Assembly (NCBI RefSeq): GCF_015706575.1
Contig: NW_024037064.1
Location: forward strand, 6,983,606-7,047,605
Direction of reading: 5' to 3'
Length of the DNA stretch: 64,000 bases
Origin: Patiria miniata
Lineage: Eukaryota > Echinodermata > Asteroidea > Valvatida > Asterinidae
Under the pieces are notes generated by a model that did no database searches, was not told the DNA's origin, and worked only from the letters and a program-made list of their open reading frames with translations. The position numbers and the translations under genes are program-made. This document shows positions 49,921-62,352 of the stretch, piece by piece. Within the stretch, counting starts at the first letter, position 1. Every line of letters starts with the position of its first letter.

Positions 49921-52900
49921 TCACACCTTGTGAAACATCTTGATTGAGAACCGATTAGCCACTGCCAGCTCCCCATTGGATGTGAATGTGATTCCACGTG
50001 GGAGATACAGATCCTGTGCCAGGCAATCAAGAAACCTGCCATCTAGGTCATAGTGGTGAATATGACCAGTGCCAGACACAACTTGGCGCACTGCAAGGTA
50101 GATGCCTGAGCTGTCACAGCATACACCCTCGCAGTACTTCACTGGCTTACCATTAATGCTTGGTTTGATGCTGGCGTTTGTTGTACCTTTGCTATCAGCA
50201 ATGTCCACTTTCTTTGTGTCCCATCCACTGACCACAACTCTATCAGTGTCGTCATCCACAGCCAGGTAGTGAGGTGGAGTCTGCACTGGTATGGTGTGTA
50301 GGATCTCACCATCAGTGGCTTTGTGTTCAGTCCACACCATTCTCTTGACATCACCCACTATGATTGTACATGTACTATTTTTTACGGCTAGACTCCGTAG
50401 GTTCATTTCTGTCTTGTCTACCTGATGCTTGGGCACCGTTGGGAACTGCATAACAAGAGTGTTGTCCTTCATGTTGAACGCCTTGACATACTTGCTTCCA
50501 CTTTCCAACACAAGCAAGCGTTGCTCAGGATTGTGGATGGCTGCAACTGCCACTGGATCTGTGGGTAAAGAAGAACTCAAATGTAACATATGCACAGTAT
50601 ATGTATGCACTGTCACTATTCTGAGTCCCCATGAAATATAAATACCTATGATAACCGACCTATAACAATGAATACATGGCGTGCCTTATAGCCCGGTCAT
50701 GTAGAATGAATAGGCCTACATGAACATTGTGCAGGCTTCAACCACCATACATGTATAATTGTGAATAAATTGCAACGTCTTGGAGATACAGTTTTGCAAA
50801 GTCTTTTATAAAGTTGATGCACTCTCTGTGCTATTCTCATTGTTCAAACATAAAAAAAATTGATTAGTCTTAAATTTATCGGTATTGCTATTTTTTAAAA
50901 CAATAATAAGGTTGCTCAATTTACAAATGAAGCATTGAACAGCATAGACCCCATTTTTTATCATTAAATAATTGAAAACTGTATAATAACAACTCAGTTT
51001 TTGCAAACTTTTAGAGCGCCCATCACAAAATTTTCCAAGATTGCTGCTTACCGGTAAATCTTAAACTAACAACTGAAAAAAAAATATGAAATTGGAAGCA
51101 TATTGTTTTTTCGTAATTCAAGGTCAAAGGTAATTTTGTTACGTATTCTCTCCGTGCTTCAATGTACGATTTTGGTTTTATTTTATATAATTGCAAGAGG
51201 CCATTCAAAGAGCTTTACAACTTGGCTTTGTAGGTGCTGTAGTTTTGGAGATACAAGTATTGAAAGTTCGGAGGTCATGCTAATAAGTCAAAAGTTCGTT
51301 CACCCGTATCTCAGAATCTAACAAGCCAAACTACAAAAAATTCAGTTCTGGGGGTTTCTCATACAGGCCAATCATCACACCAAATTGTTTCAATCTGTGA
51401 GGGTCGGGTCCAAAATAGTGTTGAATTGACACGGAATGACACATTTTTGAGAGTGAAAATTTTGGCCCCAACAATTTGTTCTTGCAAGAATAACACACAT
51501 ACGGCCAATTTGTCAAGGATGGTTGTGTAGACGTTTTTATATTGCCATACAGATCCTTGTCATTTGATTGGTGGAACTCACATCACATGACATGCGTTAT
51601 TGCTCCCATTCACGCCGGGGCTCAAAAAGTCCCATTCGTCCATGGGCAATGGGAAATACATTGTACTATTCAACAGTTAGGATCATTCTTGTTCCATGAC
51701 GCAGTATTTGTATGCAAATGCATGCTGGTGTGCGCGTTCAGCGTAGCGTATCGTGTATTGTTCCAAAGAGCCAGCGCTGCAGAGTTAGGTTCAAACATTT
51801 TCATGGGGTGGTTTGGAAGAGAGAAATACATTTTCCACCAATTTCATGTTGAAATAAAGGTTCAAATGTATCAAATATGTCAGGATCTACATGTCAGGTA
51901 TATAAAACAAATATTGAGTGGCTTAAATTGTGAAATCAGAGGAATATTATCGCTTTGTAAAATCTGGACTTTTCCATTTCACGAGGCGAAGAAAAGTCCA
52001 GATTTTATCTTGCGATAATATTCCTCCTATTTCACTCTGAGCCACTCATCAATATATTTGTATAATATCCTACTTTTAAATGCTCTTTGTAGCCCTATTG
52101 GGTGCTTTCCAGGATGTAGTGTCCCTTTAGATCACTTTTAATTTGATATGGTGGTGTCATTGTATGATGTCATGTCTTTGTACAACAGTGCATATTTGTA
52201 CACTTTTTTTTCTTCATACCTTGACCCGTTAGGGAGTAATTCCATTTTATTTATTTTTTTCATGTTGCTTTTAGTATAACTTCAACCCCAGAAGGTCAAG
52301 CAACTTCACATGTATACACAGGACCAACAAAAAATGGTTCATCAACGTATGATTCATCAGATCACAAAATGTGAACGAGATTTTTTGCTTTGTTCAGTTA
52401 TAAACGAGACAAAATGGTCACTTTCTGAAGTAAAATCTCTTGTAATTTGATACCTGCGGATGTCATTGTGACTTCAGATTTGAATGCACATCTCAGTGTC
52501 AGGATGGATATGTTGAATTCCAATTTTGAAATTCACACGTTGTTGTGTTTGAAATAAAAAGCCATGCAGCATTATTGTCAGAAGAACAAAGACCAAACCA
52601 AAGGGTGATCTGGATGGGGGTTCATCAGCCCCGTCACCCATGGCCTAGAACATTCTACTCACAGGGCAGATATGTTTGCAAAGCAACCTTTAAATAAACA
52701 TTAACTTCTAAAGGTTACAGACCCCCCCCCCCCAGTTTTTCTTCCATAAAAACACAAATCAGTAATAAAATAAATAGAAATTTTGCTGTAGTTTTGTTTA
52801 TTTTGTGAGTGTGTGTGGGTTTTTGTGCCATTTTTTTTTTTACATAGGCCTTCATGTAAAAAAAAATCTGAATATTTGTTGGGAGAACAAAATCAAATAT

Positions 52901-54333
52901 GTTGGGGAGCACTGCCAGCACATCAATTCCTTACCAGTATTTTATTAGTTTTCATTCTCAGTTGTCAGATCTGCATGTGCACATGGAAGACTGACTTATA
53001 ATTTCCACACAATTGTGACAGTTTGTGTTGATGAACATGTGCATGAAAGAAACTTACGTTGTAGGGGAATGGTTCCCTTGTGTTGTCCCTCATTGCTGCA
53101 GATGACCACTCGGTTGTTGTAAAAGTCTGCCACAGCAATCTCACCAGGTTGAGTAGCAGTAATATCTACAGCCCCATTGAACTCTCCTGGACCACTTCCC
53201 TCTTCACCAAACTCGCAACACTTTTCCCACTTGCCCGCTTCCACCTCAAGCTTGCCCAGATTGATGTCACCAATCCTCTGACCCGGGGTGAAGCTCAGAT
53301 ATGAAAGCCTTGGATCAATCTGGGGAGGATTTTGACTCTTGAGTGATTTCAAGTCTTTGCTGATGATAGGATAGAGGGAAAGCAGATCACTGTCAGATGC
53401 AGTGTTTATGACATCCTGAGCTGTACTGAAGGAATGTTGTTTACTTTGTAGCATCATTGTCACTGTTTCCTGATGCTCATCATATGTTCTGTTGCGATCC
53501 TGCTGGAGTTGCTTGATTTCTTCAATCATCTTTGTCTCTTGAGTTGTTATCTCAGCTCTCATTTTATCCGCTTTGTCTTTCACAGCTTTCACAGTCTTTG
53601 TGACGTTCTGTGTGAACTTCTGCTTAGCTTGTGATGAAGTGGCAAAAGCTTTTTGAAGTATTTGTATGCCTGTGGTGACATTTGGAAACATATCTTTCAG
53701 TGACTGTTTGTATTTGCGAGAAGCCTCTCCAGACTCAATGTAGTGATGTTTTGGTTTACTGTGATTTACTACAGTACAATCTCGACAGATTAATTCTTCA
53801 CATGTCTCACAGTAAAACCGTTTCACTTCCCCCTTGTGTTTGTGGCATTTAGACTCATCTTCTTCTGGTGTTTTTTTCACTGTTACCTTCCCCTGACGAA
53901 TGTCCTCCAAAGTAGCCACTGTGTGGTTTGATGTAGCAGTACATCGCAAGTGTGTCTTGCGACAGTTTGGGCAGATATTCTGTGCACAGTCCAGGCAACG
54001 ATGCATGGCCTCATTTCCCTCATCGCAAATCTCACAGATGACCTTTGTGTTTTCTGAACAAGCCACCTTTTCTTGCAGTGAGACCTCCTCAACTATTCCC
54101 ATCAAATGGAAATTTGTTTTCAGGCCTTGAATGCGTGTCTGTGGGAGTACCGTCTCCCGTCTACATACAGGGCAAGGAAACTTAGGCTGACCTGCATACC
54201 TGCTGGCGTAGTATTTCTCCAGACATTTCTGGCAGAAACTATGCATGCAATCCAGCACCTTGGGCTGTTTATATTTGTCTGCGCATATGTCGCATTCAAG
54301 ATGGGGACCGATGTTTTTTAGAGCTGTAGCCAT
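49921..54333 (-). CDS. TRIM-NHL protein (RING, two B-boxes, coiled coil, NHL propeller), two coding exons, 637 aa
   Basis: Coding exons 54333-53058 and 50558-49921, phase-1 junction inside a His codon (IPLQ-H-PVAVAAIHNP). RING finger C3HC4: Cys14, 17, 29, His31, Cys34, 37, 54, 57. An atypical B-box 1 spans about 100-137 and B-box 2 about 163-197 (CHKH...CETC...CRDC...H). A predicted coiled coil covers about 205-325. From about 375 to the end is an NHL-type beta-propeller (GSGPGEFNGAVDI..., IAVADFYNNRVVI, HYLAVDDDTDRVVVS, YLPRGITFTSNGELAVANR). No filamin repeat is seen between coil and NHL, unlike TRIM2/3/71; the order resembles TRIM56-type genes. Such proteins are E3 ubiquitin ligases, some of them in innate immunity or RNA control; the target here is unknown. 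The ATG at 54333 has good context (aaaATGg) and sits 8 bases after an acceptor-like tacag, so a 5' UTR intron is likely. A candidate polyA signal follows the stop. Confidence 0.92.
50559..53057. other. Intron of the TRIM-NHL gene
   Basis: 2.5 kb, donor caac|gtaagt, acceptor acccacag. Holds the 142-bp MITE at 51911-52055 and a C-run near 52723. No other gene. Confidence 0.8.
51911..52055. mobile_element. Highly palindromic MITE in the TRIM-NHL intron
   Basis: Arms of about 63 bp (atattgagtggc, aggaatattatcgct, aaatctggacttttc and complements) around a short loop. 145 bp. Confidence 0.75.
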
Positions 54334-56027
54334 TTTATCTGTATACAAAGAGTATTTAAAAAGAAATTGAAATGGTTATAATACAGAGATGAAACTTCTT
54401 TAATACTGCACTGTCTGTGTGAGTTTCATTTGGGCAAAAAAACCCCAACATTTTATTTTCATTTGTTATTTTGTATTTACATGCATCCACTTTTGAACAA
54501 GACATCAATTTTTTTTGGAATTCCTGTCAAATTTTGAAGAGCTCTGATTTTTTGAAGAGCTCTGGTACGTGTACGGTAGCTTGTGCCCTGATCTGGCTAT
54601 TACTAAATATACATATGTAAGGTTTTTATCACTCTGTTTAAGACCACTTAGAGTCTGGGTGGTCTTAAACAGAGTGATAAATACCGACGGAGCACATATT
54701 TATTCTCATTCATAAATACCTTTTCGGTAAAAACTAATTAGGCCTACATGTATATAATTCGTTCAAAACATCCCGATTTTGTTCAACAAATTCACTTTAT
54801 GCTTTTTGAAACATCCCTCTTGCAAAATAATAGAGTGTTCAGCTGGCGAGTAAGATAACCCTTTTTATGTGAGATTAACGCGCGCGTATCATGTTCTGCG
54901 TGATGTCGTGCAGAACGCACGTGGCGCCTTGCATTTTGAATTTAGAACTATGAAATTCTGACTCCTTGGTAGTGTTGCACATGCCTACAACGTTCAACCA
55001 ATGAAACGATAAGAGGCACTGGATTTTTAGGAGTCCACATTTTATTGTGACACTGGAAAAGTTTTTAAGACCAGCTAGCCATGTCTTTATCATCCGTTTA
55101 AGACCAGCTGTTTAAGACGGGCTCTCGACCAATAGGAATGCATAAACTGTCTTAGGTATTTATGGATATTAAATATAGGTTTTCTTGGAACATTACTACT
55201 GTATGCACTCTTCACATTTGTTGTTTAAGGCAAACTGCGATTCCTACACTTGTAACGGTAAGCTAGCATTTAGCCTCATTTAAAATAACTGACACTCTTT
55301 TCTTACCTTTTTTTAATTTCAACCAAATCAATTGAAGACAAAGCTTTCCAATTTGATGTAGAGAGCACAAACAGTTGAGACTTTTGATGGGGCGGTTCTG
55401 GTAAAAATGGCGCTGGGCAAACACAGCATCGTCATCAAGTCGCGTGACATGGTTTATATATAGAGCTTGGGATTTTTGTTTGCCTGCATATATACATGCA
55501 CGTCACACACGTACAGTCTGTGCATCTGCTTATCTGTGTACATATTTACCAGACACTTGAGTTTTGGACCTTAGATAGGCTCATGCATTATATATACATG
55601 TTCATGCTGCACTCTGTTAAATTACAATCGCATGCATCTCACCATATGTTTAATTTCACGAGGTTTTTTTTACCATCAAATAAAAAATCTATAAAAATAT
55701 TTCTTCCTCAAATCTTTCATATTTCACATACATGTACTAAAATTTCTTTTATCTTGTGCTATAAATACTGATAAAGAATTTTCAGTCTATTTAAAGTTAT
55801 CACTTTGACCAACCAAAAAAAACCAACATTGCAGAAAAAATTGATCTTGAGAGAATGTTGGCTGAGAGACGATGAGGAGTCAAGAAGATGCCGGTAAACG
55901 TCTCAAGTCATGTAAGAATGAAAGTTGTCTGGAAATAATCACTGCATCAGCTAGATTTGATGACTAGTGATCCTACATGTACTTAATGTCTTGGAAGCTT
56001 CATGTTAGGTCTGTCTGGTTTGAATCT
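54334..56027. other. TRIM-NHL upstream region
   Basis: Holds its 5' UTR exon and promoter, not delimited. Contains the hairpin at 54625-54681; ttaagacca words recur near 55064 and 55100. No gene seen. Confidence 0.35.
54625..54681. repeat. Hairpin with 23-bp perfect arms
   Basis: tttatcactctgtttaagac cac, an 11-base loop, then its exact complement. Confidence 0.75.
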
Positions 56028-56560
56028 GGTGAATCTTTGCTTCAGATCCTACTGCTTGTTTTATTTTCTATTGACCCCTGGTTCGATTCCTGTTTATTCC
56101 CAGGTGTGACCTCAGTTATCCTTGAAGGAATTGAGGAGTCTTTGGTTCAGATCCTACTGCTTGTTTTCTTTTCTATTGACCCCTGGTTCGATTCCTGTTT
56201 ATTCCCAGGTGTGACCTCAGTTATCCTTGAAGGAATTGAGGAGTCTTTGGTTCAGATCCTACTGCTTGTTTTCTTTTCTATTGGCCCCTGGTTCGATTCC
56301 TGTTTATTCACAGGTGTGACCTCAGTTATCCTTGAAGGAATTGAGGAGTCTTTGGTTCAGATCCTACTGCTTTTTTTCTTTTCTATTGGCCCCTGGTTCG
56401 ATTCCTGTTTATTCCCAGGTGTGACCTCAGTTTCCCTTGAAGGAATCGAGGAGTCTTTGGTTCAGATCCTACTGCTTTTTTCTTTTCTATTGGCCCCTGG
56501 TTCGATTCCTGTTTATTCCCAGGTGTGATCTCAGTTATCCTTGAAGGAATTGAGGAGTCA
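56028..56560. repeat. 105-bp minisatellite, five copies
   Basis: Unit markers ttcagatcctactgctt, cccctggttcgattcctgtt and gtgacctcagttatccttga. Exact 105-base spacing of ttcag at 56041, 56146, 56251, 56356 and 56461. As 105 is divisible by 3 the plus strand stays open for 183 codons, encoding a 35-residue hydrophobic repeat; probably not a gene. Confidence 0.9.
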
Positions 56561-58789
56561 AGTCCAAAGACATTTTTTTAAAGAAATTGTGAGAGGTTTT
56601 CCACTTCGATGCAACGAGTGTGAATAGTCGTAACCTTTAGAGGGGGCGGATCCCAGATCTGAGTCATGCACAGTTCATTATCTTGTTTGTTTGCTGACAT
56701 GTTTACTCTACACTTGAGTTTGTACCTTGGACCAGAGTTAGGTTAATTTTTGACTTGCATACGTGTACATGTACACATACACCATCAGGTTGCAGACTAC
56801 TTAAATAAACTGCCATAGACCCCAGTGATAGATACACCCACTTCCAAAATTCAGGGGAAAATACTCACAACTAACTCTCCAAGGTGTTTAAGACACATCA
56901 AATTAAAACTAATTTCATCATCTTTCATTTTCTTTTCAATTTTGTTGTGGTAATACGATAACTTTTGTGAGAAATGTCCATCCAAAGATGATCACTCCCA
57001 AAAGTATAGTCCGGAAACCCATCGCCATTTTTAAAACTGATGCCTATGCTGCATTGCAAAGTAGAGCAATTTTAGGGTTTAATTCATCCAAATTACACAG
57101 CAATACGAGCTGGCAGTCCTGTTCATGGCTTCCACCTCTTGTTTCTTGTTTGTTTTTTACAAACCTTCAATGTCATGGCCCACAAAATGCTCTCATAGCA
57201 AAAAAATTAGGGCGTGCAAATCGTGATTTGGCCGGCGTAGACAATTTTGGGCCTACATGTATTTACTGGCCTGCAACCATCAGTGTCCATACATATGTGC
57301 ATTGTACATGTCATTCAAACTTGTTTCATCAAATGAGGTGTTAATACATGTACCCGTGCATACTTGTTCCTTCCATTCTGTGACATAATGGACTCATTTA
57401 ATCTCTCTTTTTTTGTTCTGTTTGTAAAAGTCCCAATGAACAAGTTTGGATTTCTATAGAAGGTGTGAATTCCGTTGACCTAGCTCACAAACCAGCTTCA
57501 GTCAGAATTTCCAGTTGTGAAATTGCCAACCTGTCTGAAGAGTTGTTTCATGTCAATCTTTCATACGATATCCTCAATCAAAACTTGATTGTTTCAACTT
57601 GATTGGACTTGGGAGTAAATAACCAAAGTCTTTTAAAATCCATACCAGGACCATTGCCATAGTAACAGGGCATGTGTCTTGCAATTTTTGGCCAATTTAC
57701 GGGCTCATTGCAACTACATTTTGGGCCAATTTACAGACTCGCTACTAATATGTTTTGTTGCTTTCTTTTGAAAGGCCACCCAGCCTGAATGCAAGACAAT
57801 GTCAAAATAGTATCACTACACAGCCTCACCCTTACATACATTGTACATTTTAAATGCCCTAATGTAGCACGTGTTTTCACAACTAGTTAAAGTTGCATTT
57901 TGAACTCCATTTTTACAGCCCCCCCCCCAAAAAAAAACATGCAAGTTGCCAGCTCGGCACTCAGAATACTTTGCTGTTGGCTGTGATGAGATCTTTTCAT
58001 ATTTGGTGAGAACATCTTGGGCAACTGTGTAGTCTTTCTGCAGCATCAATCCAGAAATGATTTTAAAAAAAACCTATGTTGATGTTTTCTAATTAAAATT
58101 GAGTATAAAAAGTAAATCATCCTGAATCTTACAAATTTTTACAAAAACAAATTATTTGTAAATTACTTTTAGACAGGTGCCACCAAATTCAGATTTCCTT
58201 TGCTCTTTTATTATTACCGTAGACACTTATATAAAGTACTTGCATGAAATGACTCTTACTTTTTTATTTTCAATCATTGTCTCTTTCAGGTGATGGTACA
58301 TGGCACAATAAACAATGAAGATGACACCCAGGTCAGTCAATCCATTTATAATCTTTTTAATAAAACCTTGCATTTAATGTTGAGTAAGAAAATGAAAATG
58401 GAATCGAAGTAACTTTGAATTCTTGTGGTCATTAAGTTCTGACTTGACAAACTATTGATGATAATAAAGTAATGGTTTTGAAAGTGCTTTCATTTGGAAG
58501 ATGCAAAGAGTGTGAACAGTGGTAAGCTTTTGAGGGGGCGGATCCCAGAGAGATGGCACTGGCAAACACAGAATCATCATCAAGTAACGTGACATGGTTT
58601 ATATATAGAGCTTGGGGAGTTTGGGGGACAAGTGCTGGACGCAACAGACATGTACAGTTCATTATCTTGTTTGTTTGCTGACATGTTTACTCTACACTTG
58701 AGTTTGTACCTTGGACCGGAGATAAGTTCATTGGTCTTTTCATATTTGGTGAAATAATCTTTTACAGTTAAAAAAAAAAAAAGTCCACC
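56561..58789. other. Non-coding DNA with a dispersed repeat
   Basis: 56797-56920 matches the interior of the foldback element near 44455-44570 (gcagac..aataaactgcca.agaccccag). 56640-56730 and 58530-58720 share a duplicated block (gagggggcggatcccagag, cattatcttgtttgtttgct). No gene seen. Confidence 0.45.
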
Positions 58790-59799
58790 TGTCCGCACTG
58801 GACTTTTTTTGGTCAAACTAACCGAGACTATGGGTACTTTTCCCATTTTAAGTCCAGTGCGGACAGCCTAGGACGTTTTCCTCTCGGTTACTTTTTCTGA
58901 GTCCAGCGGTTACTTTTACTGGCCAACTGCTGCCCAGGAAAACTTCCCACGCGCCCAGGAAAACTGACCAGGTCACTTTTCCCGAGACGATAAGTCCAGT
59001 GCGGACAGTGCGAGTCGGTAAAAGCGGCTCAGGAAAGTGTACATCCGGCCCGAGCGCCCTGTTATGCATACAGAGACCGCACGAACCTGCACGTGCAGTG
59101 GCCGAACATTTTGTAGAAACACGCTGCGGTGTATCATCAAGTACGAGCGGTAAAATATCGTCAAAATATATATTTCAACGGACAAATACATACACAGAGA
59201 AGAGAGATCACGTTCTGAGAATTAATTTGCGGAAATTCTCTTTCTCCACCGATGTATGTTATTTTCTACGATCCAAATTTCGTCCTGATACGCTACTGTA
59301 GTCATGCATGGAACATCATGGTCCGGTACCGTACGTAGGCCGTAGTCACTGGTTCCTGGCCCACATCATAGCTTCGATTCTGTAAGCATGCGATGGGAAC
59401 CAACGAATACTGATGGTACTGCTGCCGCATGGAACATCGTACAGCAGCATGGCTTCGACGACGTGCATCACAAATGCGTCAAAATTATAGGCCTTAAGAT
59501 TTAGCATGTCAAGATGAAATAATATCGTGTAAACGATTAATGTTGTGCATGCAAATGGCGTGTGTAATATTACTGTGCGTATCGGCGGCTGAAAATGTGA
59601 TCAGCGATTTGTTTTTCTGTGTACGGTGAGTCATTATACTGACACTGTGACAGCTCGGTTACCCCCCCCCCCCCCCCACCCGGTCTAGGTAAATTTTCCT
59701 GTGTCGAAAGTCCAAGTGCGGACAGTGGTCACATTTGACCATTTCTCATTTTACCATCGTCTCGGTAAAACCTTCCCCCAAAAAAGTCCAGTGCGGACA
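58790..59799. mobile_element. Cluster of nested inverted-repeat elements (tgtccgcactggact family)
   Basis: Outer ends tgtccgcactggactttttt and the complement agtccagtgcggaca, with a further shared block accgagac.atgg. At least three more agtccagtgcggacag words lie inside (near 58851, 58991 and 59709), so short elements have inserted into or rearranged within a longer one. A C17 tract lies at about 59661. Confidence 0.6.
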
Positions 59800-59927
59800 C
59801 GGCTATACATTACATGTATTTTTCTCATTAATTTTGAGTTTTTATAATTTCAATTTTATTTTGAGCAGCTCTCTCATCTCATTGAGCCTTGCTTCGTTGA
59901 CCAACCGCCACGCCCAGTCCAGTCACC

Positions 59928-62352
59928 ATGGCAACTAAACAGCCTCAGGCTCCGCCTCCAGCAGCCATTGGTCAAGATCGTCGCTTACCAATTCCAATCA
60001 GCAATGAGCGTAGTCGAGGGCAACGCAAGACACCTGTCAGCTTTGTTGTTGTACCTGTCAGTGATCTGGGTTACCCTGTTGGTTCACCAGGGAGTAGCAT
60101 CTGGGCTTATACACCAGGTAAGCTCAGTTTTCATTTACCACACACTTTCATTAGATGCATGAAAACTGACTATATCTGGAGTATCAAGATAATAGGAGTG
60201 TGAAATAGTCTCATATTTCCTTGGATCAGTACTGAAAGATCCTATTTGAAGAACTAAGCTAAAGGATCCTTGTTATTAAAAAAATGTTATAAAAATCAAC
60301 TCAGAAGGATATGATAACATTTCAGTTCAGGCCATGAAAATACAATTTAAATAATAGACCACCGTGATTTCTAAACCCAATGGACATACAGGACATGCAG
60401 ATCAGCAAAATATTAGTTGTCATCCATTCAAGAGAATATTTTTCTTGTAAATGGCAGATTTTAATATAAACTTCTTGTTTCTGCTGATTTTTCCCCCAAG
60501 GAGCAGCGGTGACTGGATCCCAAGTAGCAACTTAGAGGACATACCAGGCACAGCAGCTAACAGGATGCCTAACTTCCCCCATCAAGACACTGTCAAGAGA
60601 GGATGGCTTCCAAATGAACAAGTAAGCATCTCACCCCTCCACCACCCCCACTACACTCAATCAGCATGAGTTCAGGACTTGAAAACAGTTTACAACAACA
60701 CAAGGCAGTTCAAGTTCGTTCCAGAGTACACACAGTCCTATTCAATAGACCGCTTGCAGACGCGTTCGATAATTGATGCGCTAAGGTGAGCGACGCCATG
60801 TTATGGGACAAAATGTGCGTGAATTGATATACGCCTGTCCCACAACATGGCGTCGCGCTCCTTCGCGCGTCGATTATCGAACGCGTCTGCAAGCGGTCTA
60901 TTGATTTAGCCCATTCATTGGTGTTACAGGGTAATCCTATACAACAGCACTGCCCAGCTCACAAGTGATAGTGAGTTGATCCGTGAGGTACAAAGAGGAC
61001 TGTAGGCTGGCCCTCTGGGACCAGCACAAACTGAACAGCGATCATTGAGAAAATCAAAAAGAGAAATCAAAACCTCATCAAGATGTACCTTGTGTATCTC
61101 AAGACATTACTGAAATGTCGTCATGCTTGCGAGCTCTAACTTTATTGCCCTGGTTATTTCCTACAGACACCTGTCAGCCGGTTTGGTGAGCAACATGAGC
61201 CAATGTCTGGCATGCATCATAACATGGCCATGGGAGATGGGGGAGGGGTGACAGCTCATGGAATGGCAGGAACGGTCTGGAACCCTGTAGCCACCGTGCA
61301 ACTTCATGGCACCAATCCAAAGGTGGGTCCTGTCTCAAAGCTTAAGTCCGTGTCAATATTATCAGGCTATATATGTGAGGCATTCTGGCAAAATGAGACG
61401 CAACTGGGCACAGGCCGTAGTGGAGGGAAAATGCAAAATAAATTATAGGGGGTGATTTTTGTTTTTCGACCTCAGATTTATTGATATTCCTATAAGTAAG
61501 TAAAACATGTAGTCTAAAAATCATGGAATACAAGAGTTTTTAAGGAAGATAATTGGCATCTTTCATTTTCACGAATACAAAACTCAAAACTTTACAGGCC
61601 TTTTTCTTAGTATTTTGCTTTTTTGACATGTTGATAAATGCCAACTTTAAAGTGAGCCATAACTTGTCAACGGAATATCCGATGGGAATGCAACAAACAG
61701 TATTGTAAGGAGAAGTTTATTCTCTTTCCTAATACCTGCAAACCCTCATTTCAACCTCTGCCCAGTTCTGTCTCATTTTGCCAGAACGCCTCACATATAT
61801 GGTCGTCAGTAACACGTGTCTATCAGCCGCTTTCATATCGGCGCATTATTGCTAGCTGCAGCAATTGGGAGACAGTCTGAAAATCTGTCATTATTTCTAA
61901 ACATAAATTCCTTGAATATTTACTGGAAAATCCTTCTTCAGGCCAAGTTCAATGTATTCCTGATGTAGTGAATGCCCAATCTTTGAAGTTGTTTAACGTT
62001 AAAGGTCTAAAGTGGCTGCTCAGAAAACTAAAATATTTCCAGAGAAACAGAAGTGTTAAGGCGCGTTGATTCAGAATCAAAAGAATTAAATATTTCCATA
62101 AACAGCACTGTTTTTATTTTGCAGGGAGGAGCCTTAAAAAAGTTTGTTGACATGAACTACATGTTCTAAAATACAATTTGCACAATTTCATTGCGTGTAG
62201 TTGGGATCAAAGCTATACCCTCAGTCACCCAACAAACAATCCTCATTTTTTGACTTAATTTGTTTTTTAATATAAATTTGATAAATTTATTGATTTGCAA
62301 TTTTGTCTTCTATTTTCCCAGGTGTGGGGAGCATGGAGCCAGTCAGTCATGT
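59928..62352 (+). CDS. Unrecognised multi-exon gene (Pro/Gly/Met-rich product)
   Basis: I do not recognise the product. Exon 1: 59928-60117, ATG in an excellent context (gtcaccATGGc), in-frame TGA 30 bases upstream, acceptor-like gcag at 59866, donor ag|gtaagc; it encodes MATKQPQAPPPAAIGQDRRL... to ...GSSIWAYTPG. Exon 2 ends at 60621 (donor caa|gtaagc) and reads SSGDWIPSSNLEDIPGTAAN... Exon 3: 61169-61322, strong acceptor ttcctacag, reads TPVSRFGEQHEPMSGMHHNM... ending HGTNPK. Two possible last exons follow, both in frame: 62125-62170 (acceptor ttttgcag; ends FVDMNYMF-stop) and 62322-62352 (acceptor ttttcccag; ends VWGAWSQSVM-stop). The best-looking exon 2 acceptor (60500) is out of phase with exon 1; the weaker one at 60457 is in phase but adds a hydrophobic stretch. 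No domain, signal peptide or clear membrane segment is seen. Short Pro/Gly-rich proteins of this sort include ciliary microtubule inner proteins, which is only a guess. Confidence 0.5.
60743..60903. mobile_element. Long-arm MITE in an intron of the 59928 gene
   Basis: Arms of about 68 bp (caatagaccgcttgcagacg cgttcgata..., cgacgccatgtt.tgggaca) nearly identical after inversion, short loop. 161 bp. Confidence 0.8.

Noticed and set aside
51542-52018. 158-codon plus-strand open frame
   Set aside because: Runs into the palindromic MITE and lies within the TRIM-NHL intron; no family features.
56967-57344. 125-codon plus-strand open frame
   Set aside because: No conserved features, unlikely composition, no splice context.
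58290-58331. Possible 42-base exon (VMVHGTINNEDDTQ) upstream of the unrecognised gene
   Set aside because: Too short to judge; the next exon begins with an in-frame stop before its ATG, so it would at most be 5' UTR.
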